Shown here: one piece after another, positions 1 through 5,691 of the stretch
Layout of the letters: each line of letters opens with the position of its first letter
Numbering within the stretch: position 1 is the stretch's first letter
Assembly: GCA_016839405.1 (NCBI GenBank)
Contig: JAEOUJ010000380.1
Span: forward strand, 1-5,691
Length of the DNA stretch: 5,691 nucleotides
Source: Candidatus Gerdarchaeota archaeon
GTDB lineage: Archaea; Asgardarchaeota; Heimdallarchaeia; JABLTI01
Reading direction: 5' to 3'
The notes under the pieces: model-generated
What the model was told of the DNA's origin: nothing
The model's input: only the letters and a program-made list of their open reading frames with translations
Database searches by the model: none
Translations under genes and position numbers: made by a program

Positions 1-2
1 CT

Positions 3-575
3 GGTTTGAATAAAAATAAAGTGAAAAGGAATATAATAGACGAAGGAATCAATTGGCTAAAAATAACTCATGATCCTTTTGAACATCCATATACAGATTG
101 GGATTTCGTTGGTTTTGGTCAGAGAATACAAACAAATAGTAGTGGATTCACAAATCTTCCAGCTAAAATACAACAACAAATTGGTGATAAGATCAAAATT
201 AAAAATGAAGAAATTGGCCATACAATGGCTACAATGCGAGAATCAAAGATGAATGAAGTAATTGGTTCTATTCCTAAGTTTTTAGAAACAGCTGAGAAAA
301 TTTATCCTCCTGGCATGATAGGTCTCTTTGGTTTACAAGGTGCAGTACCAATTAATCCAAAAAACAATCGTCCAGATTGGGTGGTTTTTGATGTAAGTAT
401 GAGGGTTCCAGGTGATCCCGCTATTGCTGCAAGTCCTCAAATGAATAGTTTGACATTGAAGTATAATAAATACCTACCAAAAGACGTATCACAAATAACT
501 TCACCGCTAGATTTACCAATGATAGAAATTATTCAAGCATCTAAGACTGGAAAAATGTCAAAAATAGTAACTTAA
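3..575 (+). CDS. purP: PurP-family ATP-grasp ligase (FAICAR synthetase-like), C-terminal half, 5' end outside window
   Basis: The frame is open to the window edge, so the TTG at 6 is probably an internal Leu codon and not the start. About 190 residues are visible, against roughly 340-360 for the family, so this is the C-terminal half. PurP makes FAICAR from AICAR, formate and ATP in the cytosol, replacing the formyl-folate enzyme PurH in archaeal purine synthesis. Counting from the codon at 6, family-like landmarks are LPAKIQQQ (51-58), IGHTMATMRES (70-80, like the VGH...LRES segment), PPGMIGLFGLQGAV (101-114, like PGIIGPF.LQ), WVVFDVSMRVPG (125-136, the ATP-grasp metal/nucleotide strand) and a terminal KIVT. 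The stretch after VPG reads DPAIAASPQ where the classical enzyme has a GTN-type sequence, and the usual GRRxAxEIK near the end is replaced by LPMIEIIQA. It may therefore be a PurP paralogue. Family membership is confident; the exact reaction is less so. Confidence 0.8.
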   Translation, partial: GLNKNKVKRNIIDEGINWLKITHDPFEHPYTDWDFVGFGQRIQTNSSGFTNLPAKIQQQIGDKIKIKNEEIGHTMATMRESKMNEVIGSIPKFLETAEKIYPPGMIGLFGLQGAVPINPKNNRPDWVVFDVSMRVPGDPAIAASPQMNSLTLKYNKYLPKDVSQITSPLDLPMIEIIQASKTGKMSKIVT

Positions 576-590
576 ACAAATATCCCTCAA

Positions 591-626
591 TTTAATTAGA
601 AAAATTATTATCTTCACTTTTTATAG
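591..626 (+). promoter_or_regulatory. Possible TATA element ahead of the ABC transporter pair
   Basis: TTTAATTA at 591-598 lies in the 50 bp gap after purP. Its centre is about 26-31 bases before 621-626, which would place a transcription start at or just before the GTG codon at 626 and give a leaderless or nearly leaderless message. No Shine-Dalgarno sequence precedes that start, which agrees with this reading. In DNA this AT-rich the match is weak, and read-through from purP is equally possible. Confidence 0.25.
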
Positions 627-630
627 TGAA
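613..630 (+). repeat. Inverted repeat overlapping the ATPase start (candidate operator)
   Basis: TTCACT at 613-618 is the exact reverse complement of AGTGAA at 625-630, with a 6-base spacer. The right arm covers the GTG start codon at 626. The placement would suit a repressor-binding site or a small hairpin at the start of the message. Six-base arms occur by chance fairly often, so this is only a candidate. Confidence 0.3.
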
Positions 631-1387
631 TGATATGAATGAGGAAATCATACACTTCAAAGATGAAATTTTTTCACTTCAAGGCGTTTCATTTCAAATT
701 GAAGAAAAAGAAATCCTAAAAGATATTTCTGTATCTATTGACTCGAGTGATATTACTGGAATAATTGGTCCTTCTGGTGCTGGAAAAAGTACTTTTTTAC
801 GTTTATTAAATAAGCTAATTTCGCCTTCAAAAGGAATTATTATCTTTAATAATCAAAATTTGAATGATTTGCCTTCCCAACAGGTTCGTAAAGAAATTGG
901 AATGCTTCAACAACAAGCATTTTTATTTAATGGAACAGTAGAAGATAATTTATTATATGGACCAAAAATTTGGGGTATAAAATATTCAAATGAAGAATTA
1001 TGTTCTTTATTAGAAAAAGTTGCTTTAGATGAGGATTTTCTATATCGTGAAATTGATGGTCTTTCAGGAGGAGAACAACAAAGAGTAAGCTTGGCAAGGA
1101 GTTTGGCAAATAAACCAAAGGTTTTGCTACTAGACGAACCAACTAGCTCTTTAGATATAAACTCTGAGGAAATAATTGAAGAAACAATTTTAAAATTAAA
1201 AAGTGAAGGCATTAAGATCATTATTGTAACTCATTCATTAGAACAAACTGAAAGAATTACTGATTCATTACTTTTCCTGCGTGAAGGTAAATTAGCTGAA
1301 AAAATTTGCACTGTGGATTTCTTCAAAAATTATGAGAAGAAAGAAATCAGAACTTTCTTTAAGAAGAGAAAAGATATGGAGGAATAA
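626..1387 (+). CDS. fetA: ABC transporter ATP-binding protein, FetA/YbbL type
   Basis: A 253-residue soluble ATPase that would power the membrane protein encoded 3 bp downstream. All nucleotide-binding motifs are intact: Walker A GPSGAGKST (48-56), Q-loop in MLQQQ (93-97), signature LSGGEQQR (146-153), Walker B VLLLDE (166-171), D-loop SSLD (174-177) and the switch His203 in VTHS. The C-terminus from about 233 is lysine-rich and poorly conserved. Pairing with a UPF0014 permease is what identifies it as FetA/YbbL-like rather than a generic ABC ATPase. In E. coli this pair is linked to iron export and oxidative-stress resistance, and the plant STAR1/STAR2 relatives to aluminium tolerance; the substrate here is unknown. 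The start may be GTG at 626 or ATG at 635 (three residues shorter), and neither has a Shine-Dalgarno sequence. ABC ATPase is certain; the specific role is inferred. Confidence 0.88.
   Translation: MNDMNEEIIHFKDEIFSLQGVSFQIEEKEILKDISVSIDSSDITGIIGPSGAGKSTFLRLLNKLISPSKGIIIFNNQNLNDLPSQQVRKEIGMLQQQAFLFNGTVEDNLLYGPKIWGIKYSNEELCSLLEKVALDEDFLYREIDGLSGGEQQRVSLARSLANKPKVLLLDEPTSSLDINSEEIIEETILKLKSEGIKIIIVTHSLEQTERITDSLLFLREGKLAEKICTVDFFKNYEKKEIRTFFKKRKDMEE
1378..1383 (+). promoter_or_regulatory. Shine-Dalgarno site for the permease, inside the ATPase gene
   Basis: GGAGGA lies in the last codons of the ATPase gene and is followed by 7 bases and then TTG at 1391. The strong match and good spacing fix the permease start at this TTG. 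The overlap suggests the two genes are translated from one message, possibly with coupling. Confidence 0.8.
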
Positions 1388-1390
1388 TTT

Positions 1391-2341
1391 TTGGCTAATA
1401 TAACAGAAATATTCGATGAAATCTATGCTACTTTAAGACTTACTAATATTTGGATCAGACTAGCTCTTTCTAGTATTTTACTTGTTATTCTTATTGCTTT
1501 ATCTCTTTGGCAAAAAACAAATTTAGAAGTTAAAATAATATGGAGTTTTATTAGAGGTTTAATTCAAATAATACTTTTAGGATCTATTTTGCTGCTTATT
1601 TTTGGAATTGACGAAATCTGGCTATTATTTATTATTTTATTTTTTATGTGTTTCTTTGCTGCGTTTACAAATTGGCGAACATATCACTACCCGAATTTAT
1701 TTTGGATTAATTTTCTTGCTATAACTGTTAGCAGTATTGTGATTATGACTTTAATGATTTACTCAAAAGAAATACCTAACTTTGATGGTATAATCTATCA
1801 ACCTGATGGAAATGGTGAGGACTCAATGGGAAGTTTTGTTATTCCAGTAGGTAGCATGACAATTTTTTTCGCTATGCGTGAATCTGGTGTAGCGCTTGAA
1901 AGGTTAAAATCTGATATTTTAAAGTCAAGAGGGATAATAGAAGCATCTTTATCTTTAGGTGCAAGCTATACAAAAGCAATTAGACCTATAATGCGTGATT
2001 CTTTAAGAGCAAGTCTTATTCCAACTATAAATCGAGTTGCTGTTTTAGGAATAGTTACTATTCCTGGATTGATGTCTGGAATGATTATAGGTGGTGCATC
2101 ACCTATTGAAGCTGCAATTTATCAAATAGTTGTTTTCATGATGTTATTAACAGTAGCGTTTACAACAAGCATAATAACAAATTATCTCTTTTCAAAACAA
2201 TTTTTCACAAAAGAACAGCAACTTAATTTAGACTTTTATAATAGAATTAACCGCATTGAAAAAAAGGCTAAAAAATCAAATTTAATCGATCTAATAAAGA
2301 AGAGAATTCAAGTTAAGAGAAAAAATAAATCTAAAGAATAA
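1391..2341 (+). CDS. fetB: UPF0014 family ABC permease, FetB/YbbM type
   Basis: A 316-residue integral membrane protein, longer than the roughly 260 residues usual for FetB. It is the membrane partner of the ATPase just upstream. Hydrophobic segments lie at about 22-40, 49-71, 75-93, 103-124, 146-162, 212-236 and 240-266. The family signature is clear: ALERLKSDILKSRG then SLGASYTKAIRPIMRDSLRASLIPTINRV, IPGLMSGMIIGGASPIEAAIYQIVV (224-248) and FFTKEQQLNL (271-280). The loop at 131-146 is acidic and glycine-rich, and the following helix reads IPVGSMTIFFAMRE where bacterial homologues usually have a GNxMN-like sequence. Residues 281-316 form an extra, strongly basic tail that explains the length. 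The TTG start is supported by GGAGGA seven bases upstream, and no Met follows until the third membrane segment. A metal-export role is inferred from E. coli FetAB. Confidence 0.88.
   Translation: MANITEIFDEIYATLRLTNIWIRLALSSILLVILIALSLWQKTNLEVKIIWSFIRGLIQIILLGSILLLIFGIDEIWLLFIILFFMCFFAAFTNWRTYHYPNLFWINFLAITVSSIVIMTLMIYSKEIPNFDGIIYQPDGNGEDSMGSFVIPVGSMTIFFAMRESGVALERLKSDILKSRGIIEASLSLGASYTKAIRPIMRDSLRASLIPTINRVAVLGIVTIPGLMSGMIIGGASPIEAAIYQIVVFMMLLTVAFTTSIITNYLFSKQFFTKEQQLNLDFYNRINRIEKKAKKSNLIDLIKKRIQVKRKNKSKE
2311..2330 (-). terminator. T-rich region past purE, within the permease 3' end
   Basis: Read on the minus strand this stretch contains ATTTATTTTTTCTCTTAACT, about 60 bases beyond the purE stop. 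Archaeal transcription commonly ends in U-rich stretches without hairpins, so this may end the minus-strand transcript. It also encodes the lysine-rich tail of the permease, so its composition may simply reflect coding. Confidence 0.3.
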
Positions 2342-2385
2342 CGATTAACTGAAATATGACTTATTGATTATATTCTGTTCCTTAC

Positions 2386-2411
2386 TTTCTTTTATTTTTT
2401 CATTTTTTTTT
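2386..2411 (+). terminator. T-run terminator for the purP/fetAB strand
   Basis: About 45 bases past the permease stop there is a long T-rich run, including six consecutive T at 2395-2400 and nine at 2403-2411. This fits intrinsic U-tract termination in archaea. No GC-rich hairpin precedes it. The same bases encode the lysine-rich C-terminus of PurE on the other strand, so terminator and coding sequence overlap. Confidence 0.5.
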
Positions 2412-2826
2412 GTAATTTTTTTCCTAATTCATCATCAATTAAAGCAAGGATTCTGATTGCTAAATAAGCAGCATTTTTACCATTATCTATTCCAACAGTT
2501 GCTACTGGTACACCTGATGGCATTTGAACAATAGATAAAAGCGCATCTAAGCCACCCAATTTTGCTGAAACAGGAACCCCAATTACTACTTTTTTCACTT
2601 TACTAGCACATACACCAGGTAAGGCTGCAGCAAGTCCTGCAATTGCAATAATTATTTTAGCAGGTGTTTTTGTAAGGTATTCATCTAATTCCTTGGCATT
2701 CCTATGAGCTGATAAAACTACTGATGTATGTGGAACTTCAAATTCCTTTAATATCTCAACAACTTTATTGACGATTTCTACATCAGATACAGATCCTGAA
2801 ATTACTGCTACAACAGGTTCATTCAT
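2392..2826 (-). CDS. purE: PurE-family AIR carboxylase / N5-CAIR mutase, short form lacking the AAHLPG histidine
   Basis: PurE-family enzymes place the carboxylate on aminoimidazole ribotide (AIR) in cytosolic purine synthesis, either by moving it from N5-CAIR (class I, with PurK) or directly from CO2 (class II). Counted from the ATG at 2826 the protein has 144 residues, shorter than E. coli PurE (169). GSVSD (11-15) is the phosphate-binding loop and SAHR (39-42) carries the active-site His. [18 protein letters not shown] (96-113) is strongly class-I-like. The glycine loop reads AGLAAALPG (63-71), with Ala68 where E. coli has a histidine (GGAAHLPG). No purK is visible. A GTG at 2835 would add three residues; the ATG is preferred because it starts just before the first strand, though neither has a strong ribosome site. 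The gene lies 48 bp after the kinase gene on the same strand (39 bp from the GTG), so it is probably in one transcript with it. Family is certain; the exact reaction is open. Confidence 0.9.
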   Translation of the reverse strand: MNEPVVAVISGSVSDVEIVNKVVEILKEFEVPHTSVVLSAHRNAKELDEYLTKTPAKIIIAIAGLAAALPGVCASKVKKVVIGVPVSAKLGGLDALLSIVQMPSGVPVATVGIDNGKNAAYLAIRILALIDDELGKKLQKKMKK

Positions 2827-2874
2827 TGATATCACTACTTGTTTCTCTAATTATTTATCATCTTTAAATTATTC

Positions 2875-3798
2875 TTAGTTTTTTCGTAAAAATTTCATTA
2901 ATTCTATTTTATTTTTAGGACCACTACGAGCACCAACTTCTCGTATGCAAATAGCTGAACATGCAGCAGCTATTTTCCCAGCTTCCTTTAACTTCTTTCC
3001 TTTAATAACAGCATAAAGCATACCTGCTGTAAAAGCATCACCTGCTCCTGTGCTATCAACAACATTTACTTTAAAAATTGGTATATCTACTGATTCTTTA
3101 TTATCGAATAGTGATGCTCCATCTTTACCCTTTGTAATTGCAACAATTCTTTCCTCTCTCTCTTTAGCGAAATTTTCTGCAACAATGTTGATTTCTTCTT
3201 CAGAACATCGAAATATTTGCATAAATTCATCTTTACTAGCAACAAGTAATTTTGCTTGTTTAGCTAATCTATAAGCCCTACTTGGATTTTGAGCAATTAA
3301 TGCTCCGGGACTCATTGAAAAATTAATTTTAATATCACTTTCAAAAAGTGCTTCAATAGAAGCTACATTTCTTAAATCAGATAAATTGATCCATTTAGCT
3401 TTTGAGAAGTATTCCAATGGCAAATCATCAATAGTTAAGGTGTCTGCCGCACCACTATAAGCCATAATCATTCTTTCGCCTTTCTTATCAACACAGATAT
3501 AGCACGAACCAGTACTCACTTTATCTGAAATTACTATTGTATTTTTAATTTCTACTTTTTCACTTAATAGATCATTTTTAAGAATTTCACCGAATTGATC
3601 ATTACCAATTTTTCCTGAAAAAGCAGATCTTAATCCCAATCTACTACAAATAACAGCTACATTTGCAGCAGCACCCCCTGGCATTATTTTAAAATCATGA
3701 ACAAAAGATTCACCATCCCGTTGCGGAAATTCATCAACCATAGCAATCATATCAACCAAAACTGCTCCGATTGAGATTATATCATATAATTCAGTCAT
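2875..3798 (-). CDS. PfkB/ribokinase-family carbohydrate or nucleoside kinase
   Basis: A 307-residue cytosolic kinase that transfers phosphate from a nucleotide to a sugar or nucleoside hydroxyl. The N-terminal strand IISIGAVLVDMIAMVDEFP (7-25) and GGAAANVAVICSRLG (41-55) are the first PfkB signature. VVDSTGAGDAFTAGML (246-261) is the second, containing the anion-hole GAGD and the catalytic base Asp254. AITKGKDGA (220-228) is the usual strand before it. Length is typical for the family. The usual NxxE motif appears as SKDE (188-191), with Ser replacing Asn. Sequence alone does not give the substrate: ribose, adenosine/inosine or a sugar acid are all possible. PurE in the same apparent operon makes a ribose- or nucleoside-related substrate attractive, but this is inference. 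The ATG start is preceded by GGTG (3806-3809), a weak Shine-Dalgarno site seven bases away. Confidence 0.9.
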   Translation of the reverse strand: MTELYDIISIGAVLVDMIAMVDEFPQRDGESFVHDFKIMPGGAAANVAVICSRLGLRSAFSGKIGNDQFGEILKNDLLSEKVEIKNTIVISDKVSTGSCYICVDKKGERMIMAYSGAADTLTIDDLPLEYFSKAKWINLSDLRNVASIEALFESDIKINFSMSPGALIAQNPSRAYRLAKQAKLLVASKDEFMQIFRCSEEEINIVAENFAKEREERIVAITKGKDGASLFDNKESVDIPIFKVNVVDSTGAGDAFTAGMLYAVIKGKKLKEAGKIAAACSAICIREVGARSGPKNKIELMKFLRKN

Positions 3799-3844
3799 AA
3801 AATAACACCATTAGGATCCAAATACGTTTTAACTGAATATATGC

Positions 3845-3856
3845 TTCTTTAAAGAA
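3845..3856. repeat. 12-bp perfect palindrome between the MFS and kinase genes
   Basis: TTCTTTAAAGAA reads the same on both strands and lies just past the MFS stop codon in the 65 bp gap before the kinase. It could be a small regulator site for an internal promoter, since TATATT-like sequence follows at about 3837-3842 in the direction of transcription, or a chance product of AT-rich DNA. Confidence 0.3.
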
Positions 3857-3863
3857 ATTTTGT

Positions 3864-5294
3864 TTAACTGGATTTAGATTTTTTAGATTTATTTTTATTG
3901 TTCATATCACTTGGTCTATTAGGTAATGTGAAAAATAGAGGGAGCAGTATAAACATACCAGCAACCAAGATGAATAATGGTGTTAAGAAACCTATTTTTG
4001 TTGGAAATCCTTCACCATCTACTATACCTTCATAGATAAAACCAGCAATAAATCCACCTGGTAACCATCCAATAGATCTGAAAATTGCTATAGAATTGTA
4101 AACCTTACTTTTACGTTCTGATTCAACATTTGTGAATAATGCAATTGTTGAAGGAATCCATAAAGCAATGGAGAACCCAAGAGCTATTCTTGATAAAACA
4201 ATAATCCAGAAATGTTGTTCATTATATGTATAGATGATTGTTAGTATAGCCCATATTAAACCGCAAACTTCTGATATAAACAAAAAGAATTTTGCACCAA
4301 TTTTATCAACATATCTCCCAATGAACATAGCAATTAAAACTGCTCCACTAGTTATTAATACTAAAAGACTTGTGTGCATATCATCTAAAGCAAATTCTTT
4401 AAATAATTCTCCATCTTGTAATCCAGCCCAATATACCCCTAACGCAATTGACCAAAGAAAAGCATCCATAAAAAAAGTGATTGATACACGCAATACCCAT
4501 TTATCTTTAAAAGCTTCAATGAAACCTGCAACAAAACCTATTTTCTTAGCTTCAATTGAATCTACTGGCACTTCTTCATTTATCAATTCAATATTAGATA
4601 TTTCAGAAATTTCTTTTTGCTTTTCTTTTATCTTTCGTAATGGATCCGTTACAATGAAGATTATTCCTATAGCTATTAATGCTACAACTATTGCACTATA
4701 AAGATAGTATTTTGATCTTTCGTTATTAGTATAATCTACTCCTATTAAAATGGTAACAATAAAAATTATACCTGAAACAATTACTTCACCAATTCGTCCA
4801 AAAAAAGCAATAAGAGAACTTATTGTACCCTTCTTCTTCTCCCCTGCAGTTTCTGTTAATATAATGCTATAAGGTGATTCATTCAATGAGAATGCTAAAC
4901 TTAATATTAAAACTGCTATTATAACCCAATAAATTTCATTTGGCTTGAATATAAAGAATGTAAATGAAGCAGCTATTAAAATCTGTGCAATAATAAACAC
5001 TCGTTTATAACCAAGTAATCCATTAAGATAATCAGCTAATATTAATCCAATAATTGCAACTAAAGCTGTTACAGTTCCAATAACACCGAACAACCTTTCT
5101 GAATTATTTATCTCTCGAAAATATAAACTATAAAAAACAAAATGAATACTATTAGCAGAACTAGTAAAAAGAGCTGTTATTGTTAAAAAGACAATATTTC
5201 TCTTTCTTTCGCTTTCAGTAAGTAATTGCCTTCCAGGAGTAGGATCTTCTTGTACTAATAATGATACATCATCATCTTTAGTTAATCTAGACAA
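3864..5294 (-). CDS. Major facilitator superfamily (MFS) transporter, 12 membrane helices
   Basis: A 476-residue secondary transporter in the cytoplasmic membrane. Twelve hydrophobic segments can be picked out at about 34-59, 68-90, 97-117, 120-139, 162-186, 196-216, then 268-290, 307-327, 334-357, 361-386, 400-420 and 434-456. They are separated in the middle by a charged cytoplasmic loop (217-267), the 6+6 pattern of MFS. Motif-A-like loops occur in both halves: LADYLNGLLGYKR (86-98) and GRYVDKIGAKF (326-336). The N-terminus is a polar, acidic region of about 30 residues and the C-terminus a Lys/Ser tail (468-476). The substrate cannot be read from the sequence. The TTG start is chosen because GAGGT lies six bases upstream and no Met occurs until about residue 276. 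It is the first gene after a good TATA box, with kinase and purE following on the same strand, so it may import or export a compound related to those enzymes. Confidence 0.88.
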   Translation of the reverse strand: MSRLTKDDDVSLLVQEDPTPGRQLLTESERKRNIVFLTITALFTSSANSIHFVFYSLYFREINNSERLFGVIGTVTALVAIIGLILADYLNGLLGYKRVFIIAQILIAASFTFFIFKPNEIYWVIIAVLILSLAFSLNESPYSIILTETAGEKKKGTISSLIAFFGRIGEVIVSGIIFIVTILIGVDYTNNERSKYYLYSAIVVALIAIGIIFIVTDPLRKIKEKQKEISEISNIELINEEVPVDSIEAKKIGFVAGFIEAFKDKWVLRVSITFFMDAFLWSIALGVYWAGLQDGELFKEFALDDMHTSLLVLITSGAVLIAMFIGRYVDKIGAKFFLFISEVCGLIWAILTIIYTYNEQHFWIIVLSRIALGFSIALWIPSTIALFTNVESERKSKVYNSIAIFRSIGWLPGGFIAGFIYEGIVDGEGFPTKIGFLTPLFILVAGMFILLPLFFTLPNRPSDMNNKNKSKKSKSS

Positions 5295-5300
5295 AAACTT

Positions 5301-5305
5301 ACCTC
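5301..5305 (-). promoter_or_regulatory. Shine-Dalgarno site deciding the MFS TTG start
   Basis: Minus-strand GAGGT is followed by six bases and then TTG at 5294. It supports a TTG start for the transporter and, with the similar arrangement at the plus-strand permease, suggests this organism uses TTG with strong ribosome sites. Confidence 0.7.
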
Positions 5306-5348
5306 GCAGTAAATTAGTTGAATTTCTTGCTTGAAAGAATACAAATTC

Positions 5349-5365
5349 TATATAAGCATTTACTC
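5349..5365 (-). promoter_or_regulatory. Archaeal-type promoter (TATA box with possible BRE) for the MFS-kinase-purE unit
   Basis: Read on the minus strand, TTATATA occupies 5355-5349, preceded by GTAAATGC, which resembles a purine/A-rich BRE. Transcription would begin roughly 25 bases downstream, near 5325, giving a leader of about 30 bases that includes the GAGGT ribosome site before the TTG at 5294. It lies in the 90 bp gap after the upstream gene's stop, the right place for a promoter of the three-gene cluster. Confidence 0.55.
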
Positions 5366-5384
5366 CAGATATGATTATCTTATT

Positions 5385-5691
5385 CTATGACAATTGAGCT
5401 GCTTTCTCACGGAGAAGTTTTCGGTATTTCTTTTGCAATAATAAAATTCTTTGGAATTCTTCATTTGAAATATTTTCAGTAATATCAAATATTTCCTCTT
5501 TCATTATCATTCGTTTCTTATCTTCATCAGATAACTGAAATATATATTCCTTAGTTTTTGGAAATATCTTAAATAATTTCTTTAAAGGCAAAATTGATTT
5601 TCCAGAATAAGCAATTGTGGATGGTTTTAGAGAATGTTCATTTCCATTAAAAGATATAGCTGTTCCACTATTTTTTTTAACAAATTCTAAC
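5385..5691 (-). CDS. C-terminal part of an unidentified protein, possibly HAD-superfamily; 5' end outside window
   Basis: The frame stays open from its TAG stop at 5385 to the window edge, giving 101 residues. The TTG at 5591 has no ribosome site and is probably internal, so this is the 3' end of a longer gene. The visible start reads NSGTAISFNGNEHSLKPSTIAYSG, which resembles the segment after the GDSxTD motif in archaeal HAD-type phosphatase-like proteins (GLAISFNGN.YAL pattern, from memory). The remaining 65 residues are charged and helical in character, ending in a run resembling a short coiled coil (EEFQRILLLQKKYRKLLREKAAQ). The HAD nucleophile and motif IV would lie outside the window, so the assignment is tentative. 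It precedes the MFS gene on the same strand but a promoter lies between them. Confidence 0.6.
   Translation of the reverse strand, partial: LEFVKKNSGTAISFNGNEHSLKPSTIAYSGKSILPLKKLFKIFPKTKEYIFQLSDEDKKRMIMKEEIFDITENISNEEFQRILLLQKKYRKLLREKAAQLS

Noticed and set aside
70..252. Second plus-strand frame inside purP
   Set aside because: It overlaps conserved PurP segments in another frame and resembles no known protein.
907..1221. Minus-strand open frames opposite the ATPase gene
   Set aside because: They overlap the well-supported ABC motifs on the other strand, show no family features and have biased composition typical of antisense shadows.
2353..2373. Possible AATAT/ATATT stem between the permease and purE
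   Set aside because: Five AT pairs around an 11-base loop are too weak to count as a terminator hairpin or regulatory structure.
3050..3274. Plus-strand open frame inside the kinase gene
   Set aside because: It lies fully within the PfkB coding region, whose motifs are intact, and has no ribosome site or recognisable domain.
4234..4701. 155-codon plus-strand open frame inside the MFS gene
   Set aside because: It is antisense to membrane helices of the transporter, has no recognisable motif and is Lys/Ser/Asn-rich as expected from AT-rich antisense reading.
1..5691. CRISPR array, tRNA, insertion sequence or defence island
   Set aside because: No spaced direct repeats, tRNA-like cloverleaf arms, transposase or defence-type domains were seen; the gaps are short and the genes are metabolic or transport genes.

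Overview
This 5.7 kb window is AT-rich, roughly 30% GC by eye, and tightly packed with genes. It most likely comes from an archaeon. The best evidence is the first gene, the C-terminal half of a PurP-type ATP-grasp ligase, a purine-synthesis family found mainly in archaea. An archaeal-looking TATA box also sits ahead of the minus-strand cluster, and the 3' ends are T-rich without clear hairpins. Low GC, AGA-type arginine codons, long lysine-rich protein tails, and Shine-Dalgarno-led TTG starts would fit an Asgard-type or other mesophilic archaeon, but the lineage cannot be fixed from this window.

Layout: the plus strand carries purP (5' part outside the window), then an ABC ATPase and a UPF0014 permease that form a FetAB-type two-gene transporter. 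The two transporter genes are 3 bp apart, and the permease ribosome binding site lies inside the ATPase gene. These genes converge on a minus-strand cluster that reads, in transcription order: an unidentified gene whose 5' end is outside the window, a 12-helix MFS transporter, a PfkB/ribokinase-family kinase, and a short PurE. The two sets meet in a gap of about 50 bp, where each strand is T-rich just past its stop codon or inside the opposing gene's 3' end.

Two purine-biosynthesis families (PurP-like and PurE-like) flank the locus, and a sugar/nucleoside-type kinase and an MFS carrier sit in the same apparent transcription unit as purE. A link between uptake or salvage and purine synthesis is possible, but this is inference from gene order. 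The most informative details are in the enzymes: PurE lacks the histidine of the usual AAHLPG motif, and PurP has a divergent segment near its C-terminus. I found no CRISPR array, tRNA, rRNA, insertion sequence or obvious novel defence system. All intergenic gaps are under 100 bp.
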